Source: Novosphingobium arvoryzae
GTDB lineage: Bacteria; Pseudomonadota; Alphaproteobacteria; Sphingomonadales; Sphingomonadaceae
DNA: 64,000 nucleotides
Reading direction: 5' to 3'
NCBI RefSeq assembly: GCF_014652615.1
Contig: NZ_BMZD01000008.1
Coordinates: forward strand, 1-64,000
A model generated the notes under the pieces. That model had not been told where the DNA came from. It made no database searches and saw only the letters and a list, made by a program, of their open reading frames with translations. Both the position numbers and the translations under genes were made by a program. Positions 42,728 through 51,529 of this stretch are shown piece by piece; the first letter of the stretch is position 1; every line of letters starts with the position of its first letter.

Positions 42728-43153
42728 TCACCGCGTGACCATCGGCCGAAACAGCGATTGCGGCGATTGCCAGTCGATCCGCACCAGCCGGTGGGCAAAG
42801 CGCCAGCCGTCTGGTGTCCGCAACAGCGTGTCGGAATAGGTGCCACTGTGGTCTGGCCCGATATCGGTGTGGACGGCGAAATAGCTGCGCGCGGTCGCCG
42901 TATCCCCGTGCACTTCGATCAAGGGGTTGGTGATGTGGTGGCGCACGAAGGTCAGCGCCGGATTGCGCACGCCGCCGCCAGACAGCGCCGCAGCAATCGC
43001 GGCGGGGCCGGTGGCGCTGTTACCGGGGAATTCAATTGTGCCATCATCGGCAAAGCAGGCGGCCAGTTCGGCCACCCGACCCCGGTCGCCGTTGTAGGTA
43101 TAGCGCGCGAGGAGGTCGCGGATCGCGTCGCGGTCGGTGGCCAGATCAACCAT
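42728..43153 (-). CDS. SnoaL-like (NTF2 fold) protein
   Basis: 141 residues with the SnoaL_4 pattern: DRDAIRDLLARYTYNGDRGR at the start, AACFADDGTIEFPG in the first strand pair, and a late LLRTPDGWRFAHRLVRIDW. This cone-shaped fold binds hydrophobic ligands and includes isomerases, dehydratases and hydroxylase subunits. The ATG overlaps the end of the SMP-30 gene by 8 bases, so the two are co-expressed. Delta5-3-ketosteroid isomerase has the same fold, but the catalytic Tyr/Asp set is not clearly visible here. Confidence 0.86.
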   Translation of the reverse strand: MVDLATDRDAIRDLLARYTYNGDRGRVAELAACFADDGTIEFPGNSATGPAAIAAALSGGGVRNPALTFVRHHITNPLIEVHGDTATARSYFAVHTDIGPDHSGTYSDTLLRTPDGWRFAHRLVRIDWQSPQSLFRPMVTR

Positions 43154-44003
43154 TGAAATGCAACTTCAGGCCGGGCTCGTCCCAGCGCACTTTCACCAGT
43201 TGCCCGCGTGAGGACAGTGTGATCCAGGCATCCTGCATGTCGGCACCGCCAAACGCGATGTTGGTGGTGTAGCGATCGCCGAAGTCGCGTTTGGTGGTCT
43301 GGCCGCCGGGCGTGATCGTGGTGATCCCGCCATCGAACAGCGTCGCGATGCAGACATTGCCCGCCGCCGTCACCGCCAGGCTGTCAAACCCGACCGGTCC
43401 CGCCGCGGTGGCGACCCAGATGCCGCGCTGGGGTTTGACCTTGCGGTCATAGCGATAGATCCGCGCCTGATGGGTGTCGGCGCAATAGATCGTGCTGCCA
43501 TCGGGGGACAGGCCGACGCCATTGTAGGACAGCGGATGCCGGTCGATCGCGGTGATTTCCAAGCCATCCACCCGGCAGGTGAACAGGCCGCTGGCAGTGC
43601 GGATGCCGTCGTGGCTCTTGCCCAGATCGGTAAACCACAGCCGCCCGTCGGCATCGAACACCAGATCGTTGGGGGCTTGCAGCGGTATACCGTCGCAGGC
43701 ATCGAACAGGCGTTCGAACTTGCCGGTGGCAAGGTCCACCCGCTCGATCCGCCCTTCGGCGCCGGGGCCGCGCGCGTTCTGGAACTCCGCGGTATCGAGC
43801 CCGCCGTTGTTGCAGACATAAAGCGCGCCGTCCGGCCCGATGGCCGCGCCGTTGGGGCCGCCGCCGATTTCGCAGACCACTTCCTTGCGCCCGCCCCAGC
43901 AGCGCGTGATCCGCCCACCCGCCAGTTCGACCACGATGACGGAGCCATCGGCCATGACCACCGGACCTTCGGGAAAGGCCAGCCCCTCGGCAACGATCTC
44001 CAT
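43146..44003 (-). CDS. SMP-30/gluconolactonase-family lactonase
   Basis: 285 residues, six-bladed beta-propeller family. Metal ligands are seen as Glu in LAFPEGPVV, Asn in QAPNDLVFD and Asp in STIYCADTHQ, with GPNGAAIGPDGALYVCNNGG as a conserved blade. Members hydrolyse sugar or other lactones. In this cluster a lactone made by ring oxygenation is a candidate substrate. It is the first gene of a two-gene minus-strand operon with the SnoaL-like gene, opposite the SDR operon at 44101, with a GntR-type operator between. Confidence 0.9.
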   Translation of the reverse strand: MEIVAEGLAFPEGPVVMADGSVIVVELAGGRITRCWGGRKEVVCEIGGGPNGAAIGPDGALYVCNNGGLDTAEFQNARGPGAEGRIERVDLATGKFERLFDACDGIPLQAPNDLVFDADGRLWFTDLGKSHDGIRTASGLFTCRVDGLEITAIDRHPLSYNGVGLSPDGSTIYCADTHQARIYRYDRKVKPQRGIWVATAAGPVGFDSLAVTAAGNVCIATLFDGGITTITPGGQTTKRDFGDRYTTNIAFGGADMQDAWITLSSRGQLVKVRWDEPGLKLHFNG

Positions 44004-44028
44004 ACACCCTCCTGTTCGGCTCGGCTTA

Positions 44029-44043
44029 TATAACCTGGTTATC
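44029..44043. promoter_or_regulatory. GntR-type operator TATAACCTGGTTATC
   Basis: Best copy of the shared site: ATAACC-T-GGTTAT is a perfect 13-bp palindrome (44030-44042), located in the 97-base divergent promoter of the lactonase and SDR operons. Confidence 0.75.
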
Positions 44044-44100
44044 TATGTCTTGACATGGCCTCGGCGCCTGCGCAACCCTGCGGGCGGGAGAACCTGTATC

Positions 44101-44982
44101 ATGCCAGTGCCAAGCCACCATATCGTGCCCTTGCCGCCGCCGTTTGGCGCGCCGCCCTATCCGGCGGACATCTTTGCCGGACAGACAGTGCTGGTGACCG
44201 GGGGCGGAACCGGCATGGGGTTGGCAATGGCGATGGCCTTTGCCCAGGGCGGGGCAAACGTCGCGGTGATTGGTCGGAGCATCGACAAGGCCGAAGCGGG
44301 CGCCGCTAGGATCGCCGCACTGGGCGTGCGGACGCACGCGATCAGCTGCGATGTGCGCTGGCCCGATCAGGTAGCGGCTGCGTTTGACGAGGCTGAACGG
44401 GCGCTCGGTCCGGTCAGCCTGCTGGCCAACAATGCTGGCGCCAATTTCCCGGTCCTGGCCGAGGATATTTCGGTCAACGCGTGGAATGCAGTAACGCGGA
44501 TCGCCATCGACGGGACGTTCCTGTGCTCCACCGAATTTGCCCGCCGCCGCATTGCGCGGGGGCAGGGCGGGGCGATCATCAACAATTCGGCGCAGTATAT
44601 CTGGACCGGCTTTCCCGGCGACGCGCACTCCGCCGCCGCCAAGACCGCGCAGGCGACGATGACGAAGAAGCTGGCGCGGGACTGGGCGGCTTTCGGCATC
44701 CGCGTGAACGCAATCGCCGCCGGTTTCTTTCCCCACGAAACATCGACCGCTGGCCGCCGCGAAGGGGGAACCGAAGTCTTGCAGAACATGATCCCGGCGG
44801 GCCGGACAGGCTCGATCCACGAATTCGGCTGGCTCTCGGCGATGACCTGCACGCCATTGCTGGCGGGGCTGACCGGTCAGGTGATCGTGCAGGACGGGGG
44901 CGAAAGCCTGCGCCGCTCGCTGATGATGCCGGACTATGTCCCGCCGCGCGAACGGGCCGAAGGTCCGTGGGGGTGGCGCTGA
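44101..44982 (+). CDS. SDR, 2,4-dienoyl-CoA reductase-like
   Basis: 293 residues starting MPVPSHHIVPLPPP. Cofactor motif TGGGTGMG, then LLANNAGANF. The catalytic box reads DAHSAAAKTAQ in place of Y-x3-K, the H-S-A-A-A-K form found in 2,4-dienoyl-CoA reductases (DECR-like SDRs). It probably reduces a dienoyl-CoA formed from an unsaturated ring or chain. Its stop overlaps the start of the next, degenerate SDR gene (TGATG), and a third SDR gene overlaps that, so the three are translationally coupled. Confidence 0.9.
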   Translation: MPVPSHHIVPLPPPFGAPPYPADIFAGQTVLVTGGGTGMGLAMAMAFAQGGANVAVIGRSIDKAEAGAARIAALGVRTHAISCDVRWPDQVAAAFDEAERALGPVSLLANNAGANFPVLAEDISVNAWNAVTRIAIDGTFLCSTEFARRRIARGQGGAIINNSAQYIWTGFPGDAHSAAAKTAQATMTKKLARDWAAFGIRVNAIAAGFFPHETSTAGRREGGTEVLQNMIPAGRTGSIHEFGWLSAMTCTPLLAGLTGQVIVQDGGESLRRSLMMPDYVPPRERAEGPWGWR

Positions 44983-45482
44983 TGGGCTGGCTGGATGGAC
45001 GCACCGCGCGGTTGGTCGGCCATTGCCCGGCGATTGCGACGGCCTTGACCGCTCAAGGGGCCACGCTGGTGGCGGACGGCGATTGTGACGTGCTGATCCA
45101 TGTCGCGCCGCCGCCGCCAGTCCAGCTGGCGCACGAGCAGAGCCATGCCGAATGGCGCGCGACACTGGACGCCGGGCTCGATCAGCGGTTCCTGCTGGCG
45201 AAGGATTTCGCCGCTGCGCGCCGCGCGGCGGGCAAGGGCGGGACAGTGGTATTCGTCGGCGCGCCGGAACAGGCACTTGGTGCCGATCAGGCTGCGGCAG
45301 GGGGCGCGTTGGGCAACCTGACCAAAACTTTGGGCGTCGAATGGGCGCGCGACGGGATCCGGGTCAACACGGTGCAGACCGAGGCGGATGACGCAACGCT
45401 GGGCAATCTCGTGGCCTATCTCGCCAGCGACTACGCCGCCTATGTCACCGGCGCAGTGATGGGAGTGGGCCTTGATGACTGA
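44982..45482 (+). CDS. Short degenerate SDR-like protein, probably non-catalytic
   Basis: 166 residues from MGWLDGRTARLVGHC (ATG at 44982). The glycine-rich TGxxxGxG cofactor motif is absent. Where Y-x3-K is expected the sequence reads DQAAAGGALGNLTKTLGVEW, without the tyrosine and the lysine at the right spacing. The downstream EWARDGIRVNTVQ and YLASDYAAYVTGAVMGVG are typical SDR C-terminal strands. It is shorter than the usual 250, and overlaps both neighbours. It could be a regulatory or scaffolding partner of one of the flanking SDRs. Decay in progress is the other explanation, but the reading frame is clean. Confidence 0.75.
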   Translation: MGWLDGRTARLVGHCPAIATALTAQGATLVADGDCDVLIHVAPPPPVQLAHEQSHAEWRATLDAGLDQRFLLAKDFAAARRAAGKGGTVVFVGAPEQALGADQAAAGGALGNLTKTLGVEWARDGIRVNTVQTEADDATLGNLVAYLASDYAAYVTGAVMGVGLDD

Positions 45483-46335
45483 GCGAGGGCGGCTTGACGG
45501 GCAAGTGGCGTTTGTAACCGGTGCCGGCGGCGGGATCGGCCGGGCGATCGCGCTGGGACTGGCGGCAGCCGGAGCCGATGTCGCGCTGTTCGAGATCATT
45601 CCCGAACGCGCAGAGGAAACCGCCGCGCGGATCGCGGAGCTGGGCCGGCAGGCGCTGGTACTGCCAGGGGACGCTATGGACACCGAGGCATTGCGCAGCG
45701 CGATTGCGGCCACCGATGCGGCGTTCGGGCGGCTCGACATCCTGATCAACAACGCGGGCGGCGTGTCGGCCCGGCCCTTTCTGGAGCAGAGCGAGCGCAG
45801 CTGGCGGCGGCATATCGACATCAATCTGGTGTCGATGCTGGCTGCGACTCACGCTGCCGCACCGATCATGGTGCGCGAAGGGCGGGGCGGGGCGATTCTC
45901 AATGTCGCCTCAATCGAGGCGGAGCGCGCCGCGCCAAACTTTGCGGTCTATGCCGCGTGCAAGGCCGGGATGGTCAGCTTTACCAAATCGATGGCGGTGG
46001 AACTGTCCGGCCACAGCATCCGGGTCAACTGCATCGCGCCCGATCACACGGTTACGCCCGGCAACCAGGGTAACCGCGCCGGGCCAGTCGATCCGGCCAG
46101 CTGGCGCAAACCGTCGCCCGGGGAGGCCGACGCCATGAACCGGCTGATCCCGCTGGGCCGCGAGGGCGCGGACGCCGAATGCGGCGATGTTGCTGTTTTC
46201 CTTTGCTCATCGCTTGCCAGCTATGTAACGGGCGTAACGCTGCCCGTGGACGGGGGAACCTGGGCCGCAGGTGGCTGGGTGCGGGGCAGCAACGGTAAGT
46301 GGACGTTGAACGAAGGCCTGACCTTTGGTGGATAA
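45475..46335 (+). CDS. SDR-family oxidoreductase
   Basis: 286 residues from the ATG at 45475 (TTGATG overlap with the previous stop). TGAGGGIG cofactor motif, NNAGG, Ser in LNVASIEAERA, and YAACK with Tyr and Lys. ALFEI after the second strand suggests NAD(H). It is the last of the three coupled SDR genes and lies just upstream of the GntR regulator gene. 3-hydroxyacyl-CoA dehydrogenation is a fitting role. Confidence 0.92.
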   Translation: MTERGRLDGQVAFVTGAGGGIGRAIALGLAAAGADVALFEIIPERAEETAARIAELGRQALVLPGDAMDTEALRSAIAATDAAFGRLDILINNAGGVSARPFLEQSERSWRRHIDINLVSMLAATHAAAPIMVREGRGGAILNVASIEAERAAPNFAVYAACKAGMVSFTKSMAVELSGHSIRVNCIAPDHTVTPGNQGNRAGPVDPASWRKPSPGEADAMNRLIPLGREGADAECGDVAVFLCSSLASYVTGVTLPVDGGTWAAGGWVRGSNGKWTLNEGLTFGG

Positions 46336-46367
46336 CTCCGCCGCTGTTGCCGATTTCCCTTTAGTTA

Positions 46368-46382
46368 TAAAACCACGTTTAC
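46368..46382. promoter_or_regulatory. GntR-type operator TAAAACCACGTTTAC
   Basis: AAC-CAC-GTT core, 50 bases upstream of the FCD GntR gene. It is the only copy not in a divergent promoter, and suits autoregulation. Confidence 0.65.
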
Positions 46383-46431
46383 TATCTGTGCTCCAGGGAC
46401 TGCGGGCGACGCCCGCCGAGGAGGGCGTGCG

Positions 46432-47217
46432 ATGCTACTTGGCAATGATGACGATACCGGCCTGACCACGCGAATCCACGTTCCCAAGACCAGCGAAATC
46501 GTGGCCGACAAGATCCGCGCACAGATCATTCGGGGTGAGCTGAACGAGGGCGATACTCTGCCGCCGGAAGGCCAGCTGATGGACAGCCTGGGCATTTCGC
46601 GACCGACTTTGCGCGAAGCGTTCCGCATTCTGGAAGCCGAAGGGCTGATCAGCGTGGTGCGCGGATCGCGCACCGGGGCGAAAGTTCACAAGCCGTCGGT
46701 CGATCTCGTGTCGCGCTATGCCGGGTATATGCTGGAAGCGCAGGGGACGACCATCGCTGATCTTTATCAGGCGCGGCTGGCGATCGAGCCGTCGGTGGTG
46801 CGCTGGCTGGCGACGGACAAGGGCGGCGGCGCGATCGTGCGCCTGCGGACCTTGCTGGCGGAAATGGCGGCCTTGCTGGACGAGGAAAAGCACGAGGAAT
46901 TCATTGAAAAGGTTGAAGTGTTTCACCAGTCGCTGGTTGCCGCGACGGGCCTGAAGACACTGACCTTCATGAGCCGGATGCTGCTGAACCTGGCCGCGAA
47001 GCATCAGCGCGAGTTTCAGCGCCGCCATGCTCGCTCACCCGAAGCGCGCCGCAAGAGTCATCGGGCCGGGCTGCGCTCCTATGAAAAGGTCGTCGACCTG
47101 ATCGAGGCCGGCCAGGTCGAGGAAGCAGTGGCGCATTGGCGGCTGCATCTCAACAATGCCAATGCCACCTGGACCAGCGAGGGCGAGGGCGACCGGGTGG
47201 TGGATTCGCTCGGTTAA
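46432..47217 (+). CDS. FadR/GntR-family regulator (FCD domain), probable module regulator
   Basis: 261 residues. The winged helix at about 20-80 has EGDTLPPEGQLMDSLGISRP and TLREAFRILEAEG. The FCD helical domain (about 100-240) follows. FCD proteins commonly bind palindromes with a three-base spacer, which fits the AAC-N3-GTT core at 46371-46379 in front of the gene and at six divergent promoters of the surrounding CoA module. A strong GAGGAGGG ribosome-binding site precedes the ATG. Likely ligand: an acyl-CoA or free acid of the pathway (inference). Convergent with the thiolase-like gene, overlapping it by 4 bases. Confidence 0.92.
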   Translation: MLLGNDDDTGLTTRIHVPKTSEIVADKIRAQIIRGELNEGDTLPPEGQLMDSLGISRPTLREAFRILEAEGLISVVRGSRTGAKVHKPSVDLVSRYAGYMLEAQGTTIADLYQARLAIEPSVVRWLATDKGGGAIVRLRTLLAEMAALLDEEKHEEFIEKVEVFHQSLVAATGLKTLTFMSRMLLNLAAKHQREFQRRHARSPEARRKSHRAGLRSYEKVVDLIEAGQVEEAVAHWRLHLNNANATWTSEGEGDRVVDSLG

Positions 47218-48398
47218 TCGCGCACCAGCAACATTGCTCCGGCCAACGGTCCGCCTGCCGTAGATGTTGCGCAGACTTGCGGCCCGCCCTTGACCTGACG
47301 TTCGCCGCCCCGACCCCACAACTGGGTGCAGGCTTCGTGAACCGCGCCGTAGGCATGGAGCCGTCCGGCCGATAGCGCGCCGCCGCCGGTATTGACCGGC
47401 AGATCCCCTTCAAGCGCGATCCGCGTGCCGCCCTCGATGAAGTCCTTCGCGCCGTAGCGTTCGCAAAATCCGAAGTTTTCGAGCCAGTTGAGCGTGTGAA
47501 AGGTGAACCCGTCATAGAGCTGGGCGATGTCGACATCCGCCGGTTTCAGGTCGGTCCGGCTCCACATCATCTCTGCCACTTTGGGCTGGGCCTGGGTGTC
47601 GAGTGCATCGAGTTGGGTCCACGAATTGCGGTACTGCATCGATGATCCGATTGCCTCGATCCGCACCGGCGGGTTGCGCAAGCCGCGCGCCACGTCGAGC
47701 CGCGAGACGATGATCGCGACGGCACCGTCGCAGGGGACATCGCAGTCAAATAGCCGCAGCGGCGTGGCGATGAGCGGGGCGGCGAGGTAATCGGCGAGCG
47801 TGATGGGCGTGCGATAGACCGCCTTGGGGTTCAGTCCGGCATTGCGGCGCTGGTTGATCGGGATCTGCGCGACCTGTTCGAGCGTGATCCCGCTTTTGTG
47901 GACATAGAGGTTGAAGAACAGCGCCTGCTGGAGCGCGGCGGCATACGTGTAATACGGTGCATACCACGCAAACGGCCCGGCCTGGCGCTGGCCTTCTTTC
48001 AGCAGGGCATTGGCGAACGCGGTCTTGCGCGCGGTGGCTTCGTACATTGTACGGAAAATCAACACGTTGCGGCACAGTCCGGCAGCGATCGCGCCGATCG
48101 CGTTGAACACCGCACCGTACTGTCCCGGCGCTTCGCCGCCCCCGGCATACCAGCCCAGCTTGAGCCGCAGCGCGTCCTGCACCGCTGCGCAGCCGACCGC
48201 CGAGAAGCCCGAGCCATCGGCGCGTTCGCCCGGCCAGGTGGCGATTCCGTCAATCTCGGCGCGGGTCAGGCCGGCGTCGGCAATGGCTTCAAGGCAGGCA
48301 TCGACGGTCAGCGCGAGCGCCGATTTGGTCGCGCCGCGAGATACTTCGGACATGCCGATTCCGGTGATGGCGGTGTCTTTTTCGGCATAACGGGTCAT
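47214..48398 (-). CDS. Thiolase-fold protein lacking the nucleophilic cysteine (SCP2/Ltp2-like)
   Basis: 394 residues starting MTRYAEKDTAITGIGMSEVS. The thiolase/SCPx fold is clear: LALTVDACLEAIADAGL at the front and NTGGGALSAGRLHAYGAVHE near the end. In the segment where thiolases have the acyl-accepting cysteine, this reads GGGEAPGQYGAVFNAIG, with no cysteine. Ltp2-type aldolases also lack it and work with a DUF35 partner. The gene overlaps the DUF35 gene by one base, so a retro-aldol C-C cleavage of a beta-hydroxyacyl-CoA is the best guess. Claisen thiolysis is unlikely. Confidence 0.88.
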   Translation of the reverse strand: MTRYAEKDTAITGIGMSEVSRGATKSALALTVDACLEAIADAGLTRAEIDGIATWPGERADGSGFSAVGCAAVQDALRLKLGWYAGGGEAPGQYGAVFNAIGAIAAGLCRNVLIFRTMYEATARKTAFANALLKEGQRQAGPFAWYAPYYTYAAALQQALFFNLYVHKSGITLEQVAQIPINQRRNAGLNPKAVYRTPITLADYLAAPLIATPLRLFDCDVPCDGAVAIIVSRLDVARGLRNPPVRIEAIGSSMQYRNSWTQLDALDTQAQPKVAEMMWSRTDLKPADVDIAQLYDGFTFHTLNWLENFGFCERYGAKDFIEGGTRIALEGDLPVNTGGGALSAGRLHAYGAVHEACTQLWGRGGERQVKGGPQVCATSTAGGPLAGAMLLVRD

Positions 48399-48820
48399 CA
48401 GAGGCGCTCCACAGGACGAAAGAGCGGCACCCACAGGTCATCAAGCTGCTCAAACCAGACCTCAACGGCCATCCCGAACGTCACCTCGGCCGGGTCGCAG
48501 TGGGTGATGTTGCCGACCAGCCGGACGTCGGCCTGCTCCTCCAGTTCGACCAGCGCCAGCACATAAGGGACCGGCAGGCCGGGCACCCATTGCTTGTGGT
48601 TGATGGTGAACGTCGCCACCCGTCCGCGCCCCGATACCGGCACCGGCGCGACGTTGCGGCCTTCACAGGCGGGGCAGAACGGCACTGGCGGGTGCACAAA
48701 ATACGCACAATCGGCGCAGCGATGGATCAGCAATTGCCCATCCTTGCCGCCGGTCCAGTAGGGTTGGCTGTCCATGTCCACGGCGGGCGGGATCCGGGCG
48801 GGCGGTTTGGGTGTGTGCAT
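48398..48820 (-). CDS. DUF35 OB-fold protein with zinc ribbon
   Basis: 140 residues. The rubredoxin-like zinc ribbon CADC...CPAC is followed by an OB fold (RGRVATFTINHKQWVPG, LALVELEEQADVRLVGNITH). DUF35 proteins bind and complete thiolase-fold aldolases (Ltp2 with ChsH2-type domains) or hydratases. It is translationally coupled to the Cys-less thiolase gene. It heads the minus-strand operon opposite the amidohydrolase/P450 operon, with a GntR-type operator at 48843-48857 just upstream. Confidence 0.92.
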   Translation of the reverse strand: MHTPKPPARIPPAVDMDSQPYWTGGKDGQLLIHRCADCAYFVHPPVPFCPACEGRNVAPVPVSGRGRVATFTINHKQWVPGLPVPYVLALVELEEQADVRLVGNITHCDPAEVTFGMAVEVWFEQLDDLWVPLFRPVERL

Positions 48821-48842
48821 CCTCGTCCTCTGCCGTGACTTA

Positions 48843-48857
48843 TCTAACCAGGTTGCA
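48843..48857. promoter_or_regulatory. GntR-type operator TCTAACCAGGTTGCA
   Basis: AAC-CAG-GTT core in the 132-base divergent promoter between the DUF35/thiolase operon and the long plus-strand operon starting at 48953. Confidence 0.65.
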
Positions 48858-48952
48858 AATATCCCATTGCGGGGAGAGCGTCCATCGGATAAATTGACAC
48901 ATTATCAGTTTTTGAGTCGCGAACCATACGCCGACCTGACAGGAGAGATGCG

Positions 48953-50266
48953 ATGCAAATGAACGACATGGTCATCATCAGCGTTGACGATCACGCGGTC
49001 GAGCCGCCCGAGGCTTTCATCCGGCACTATCCTGAAGGCAAGAAGGATCAGGCACCGCGCATTGTCCACGAAGATGGCAAGGACATCTGGCAATGGAACG
49101 GCGCGCGTTTTCCCACCATTGGCCTGAACGCAGTGGTGGGCCGCCCGCGCAGCGAATACGGGATGGAGCCGACCACGTTCGAGCAGCTGCGCCCCGGCAC
49201 TTACGATCCCAAGCTGCGCGTCGACGATATGAACGCCAACGGCGTGCTGGCCAGCCTGAACTTCCCGACGATGCCCAGCTTTGCGGGCGGCGTGTTCGTC
49301 GGCATGGCGCAAAAGGACCCGGCGGCGTCGCTGCTGGCGGTGCAGGCGTGGAATGACTGGCACGTCAAGGAATGGTGTGCCGCCGCGCCTGGCCGGTTCA
49401 TCCCGATGTGCCTTGTGCCTGCCTGGGACATGGCCGAAACGCTGAAGGAACTGAAGCGGATGAGCGACCTTGGCGTGCACGCCGTGTCGTTTTCCGACAA
49501 CCCGTCGAACATCGGCCTGCCCAGCATCCACAACGAATACTGGGAACCGTTCTGGAAGGCGTGCAGCGATTACAAGATGGTGATCAACTGCCATATCGGC
49601 ACTGGCGCGCGGGCGCTGCATCCCAGCCCTGAAAGCCCGATCGACGCGTGGATCACCGCGATGCCGATCTCGATTGCCAATTCTGCCGCCGACTGGACTT
49701 TCGCCAGCTTCTGGAAGCGCTATCCCGACCTCCGCATGGCGCTGTCCGAAGGCGGGATCGGCTGGGTGCCCTATTTCCTGGAACGCGCCGATTTCACGTA
49801 CGACCATCACCGTGAATGGACCTTCAGCGACTTTGCCGGAGAACGCCCGTCGGACGTGTTCAAGCGGCACATCATCAGCTGCTTCATTGACGATCAGTTC
49901 GGGGTGAAGAACCTTGACTACATGAACGCCGACATGGTTGCCTATGAATGCGATTATCCGCATTCGGATACCGTCTGGCCGAACGTGCCGGAATACCTGT
50001 GGGCCTCGGTCAACGGGCTGGACCCCCGGATTGTGGACAAGATCACCCATGAAAACGTGATGCGCGAGTACAGCTTCGATGCCTTCGGCCTCAACGGCGG
50101 CAAGGCGAACTGCACGGTGGGTCACTTGCGCGAACTGGGCAAGGATGTGGACGTTTCGCCGCGCCACAATCTGGGCGGGCTGAAAACCGACAGCATGGAT
50201 GCCATCGGCAAGGCGCGGCGTCCAGTGACGTCGGGCGATATCGAACGGATGTTCGCTTCGGCATGA
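48953..50266 (+). CDS. Amidohydrolase-2-family metal-dependent hydrolase
   Basis: 437 residues, TIM-barrel amidohydrolase 2 (ACMSD/6-methylsalicylate decarboxylase-like). It begins MVIISVDDHAVEPPEAFI, the D-D-H form of the N-terminal metal motif. Further ligands are in VINCHIGTGARAL and the late YECDYPHSDTVWP. Members catalyse decarboxylation or hydrolysis, including C-C hydrolysis of cyclic diketones. It is the first gene of a plus-strand operon running amidohydrolase, P450, aldehyde dehydrogenase, CoA-transferase, crotonase, CoA-transferase-like, amidohydrolase. Its stop overlaps the P450 start by 4 bases. Confidence 0.9.
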   Translation: MQMNDMVIISVDDHAVEPPEAFIRHYPEGKKDQAPRIVHEDGKDIWQWNGARFPTIGLNAVVGRPRSEYGMEPTTFEQLRPGTYDPKLRVDDMNANGVLASLNFPTMPSFAGGVFVGMAQKDPAASLLAVQAWNDWHVKEWCAAAPGRFIPMCLVPAWDMAETLKELKRMSDLGVHAVSFSDNPSNIGLPSIHNEYWEPFWKACSDYKMVINCHIGTGARALHPSPESPIDAWITAMPISIANSAADWTFASFWKRYPDLRMALSEGGIGWVPYFLERADFTYDHHREWTFSDFAGERPSDVFKRHIISCFIDDQFGVKNLDYMNADMVAYECDYPHSDTVWPNVPEYLWASVNGLDPRIVDKITHENVMREYSFDAFGLNGGKANCTVGHLRELGKDVDVSPRHNLGGLKTDSMDAIGKARRPVTSGDIERMFASA

Positions 50267-51519
50267 GCGCGCTGGCTGAGTGGCGGGTTGAAGAACCCGC
50301 CCCCGTGCATGTGCCGCGCGAGCGCGTGGTGGATGTGCGGTTCGCACTGGGCGGGGGGCGCAACGACCTGCTTGACCCCTACCTCCCGACCGACGCCCTG
50401 CGTGCGCCCGGTGTGCCGCGCCTGCTCTACAGCCCCTATCCGTTCGGCGACAAGTCGGTCGGCACGTGGGTGGTCGCGCATTACGAGGACATTCGCCGGG
50501 TCTATGAGGACAACGACCACTTTTCCACCAAGGGCGTGGCGCAGTTCCAGCTGCTGGCCGGAGAGACGTTCCCGTCGATCCCGTTGGGGATCGATCCGCC
50601 GCAGCACGGCAAGTACCGCAAGTTCCTGAACGGCCATTTCACGCCGGTTGCGCTGAAAAAGCTGGAACCCAAAGTGCGCGCGCTGGCGGTGGAGATGATC
50701 GAGAGTTTCGCCCACAAGGGCGAAGTCGACATCGCCTATGACTTTGGCCGGGTCTTTCCGGTGCGGGTGTTCCTGGACCTGATGGGCCTGCCATTCGCCA
50801 TGTTCGAACAGTTCCTGGCGTGGGAATACGAAATCCTGCACTCGCGCGATCATGCCCGGATGGGCGCGGCGGTGCGGCAGGTAATTGCCTATTTGCGCGA
50901 ATTCATCGCGGAAAAGCAGGCCAATCCGGATGACAAGCTGGGCAGCCACATCGCCAACGGCGTGATCGACGGCCAGCCGATGAGCGCGGACGAGATCATC
51001 GGGATGACGTGGTTCCTGTGGCTCGGCGGGCTGGATACGGTGGCCTCGACCATCAGCCAGATGTTCCGCCGCATGGCGCTGGATCAGCCGCTGCAACAGC
51101 GCCTGCGCGACCAGCCCGAACTAAACCACAGCGCGGTCGAGGAGTTCCTGCGCACGCAACCGCTGGTCAATTCGTTCCGGCTGGTGAAGCAGGATCTGGA
51201 CTGGGACGGGGTGACGCTGAAAGCGGGCGATTACGTGACCTGTCTGAACACCAGCGGCAATTTCGATCCCGATCAGTTCGAGAATCCACGCACGTTCGAT
51301 CCGGCGCGCGGGGCCAACCGGCACTTCACCTTCGTCGGCGGCGTCCACTTGTGCCTGGGCGCGCATCTGGCCCGGCGCGAGCTGCGCATCCTGCTGGAAG
51401 AGTTCCTGAACCGCGTGCCGACGTTCCGGGTCAAGCCCGGCGCCGATACCACCGTGACGGCGGGCCTGCTGTCCATTCGCAACTTGCCCATCGTCTGGGA
51501 CGTTGCCGCCAAGCCTTGA
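50263..51519 (+). CDS. Cytochrome P450
   Basis: 418 residues. The haem loop reads FTFVGGVHLCLGAHLA with the thiolate cysteine. The usual FGxGxHxC is VGGVHLC here. ExxR is in VEEFLRTQP and the I-helix region is WLGGLDTVAST (Gly-Leu-Asp-Thr). ATGA overlap with the upstream amidohydrolase shows coupling. No ferredoxin gene adjoins this P450, so it may draw electrons from the ferredoxin encoded at 21579 or from one outside the window. It hydroxylates a later intermediate than the first P450, judging by its presence among CoA genes. Confidence 0.93.
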   Translation: MSALAEWRVEEPAPVHVPRERVVDVRFALGGGRNDLLDPYLPTDALRAPGVPRLLYSPYPFGDKSVGTWVVAHYEDIRRVYEDNDHFSTKGVAQFQLLAGETFPSIPLGIDPPQHGKYRKFLNGHFTPVALKKLEPKVRALAVEMIESFAHKGEVDIAYDFGRVFPVRVFLDLMGLPFAMFEQFLAWEYEILHSRDHARMGAAVRQVIAYLREFIAEKQANPDDKLGSHIANGVIDGQPMSADEIIGMTWFLWLGGLDTVASTISQMFRRMALDQPLQQRLRDQPELNHSAVEEFLRTQPLVNSFRLVKQDLDWDGVTLKAGDYVTCLNTSGNFDPDQFENPRTFDPARGANRHFTFVGGVHLCLGAHLARRELRILLEEFLNRVPTFRVKPGADTTVTAGLLSIRNLPIVWDVAAKP

Positions 51520-51529
51520 AGGACCGAAC

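Noticed and set aside
42728..43153. Calling the SnoaL-like protein a ketosteroid isomerase
   Set aside because: The fold is shared but the characteristic catalytic Tyr/Asp residues are not clearly present; the steroid assignment would rest on context alone.
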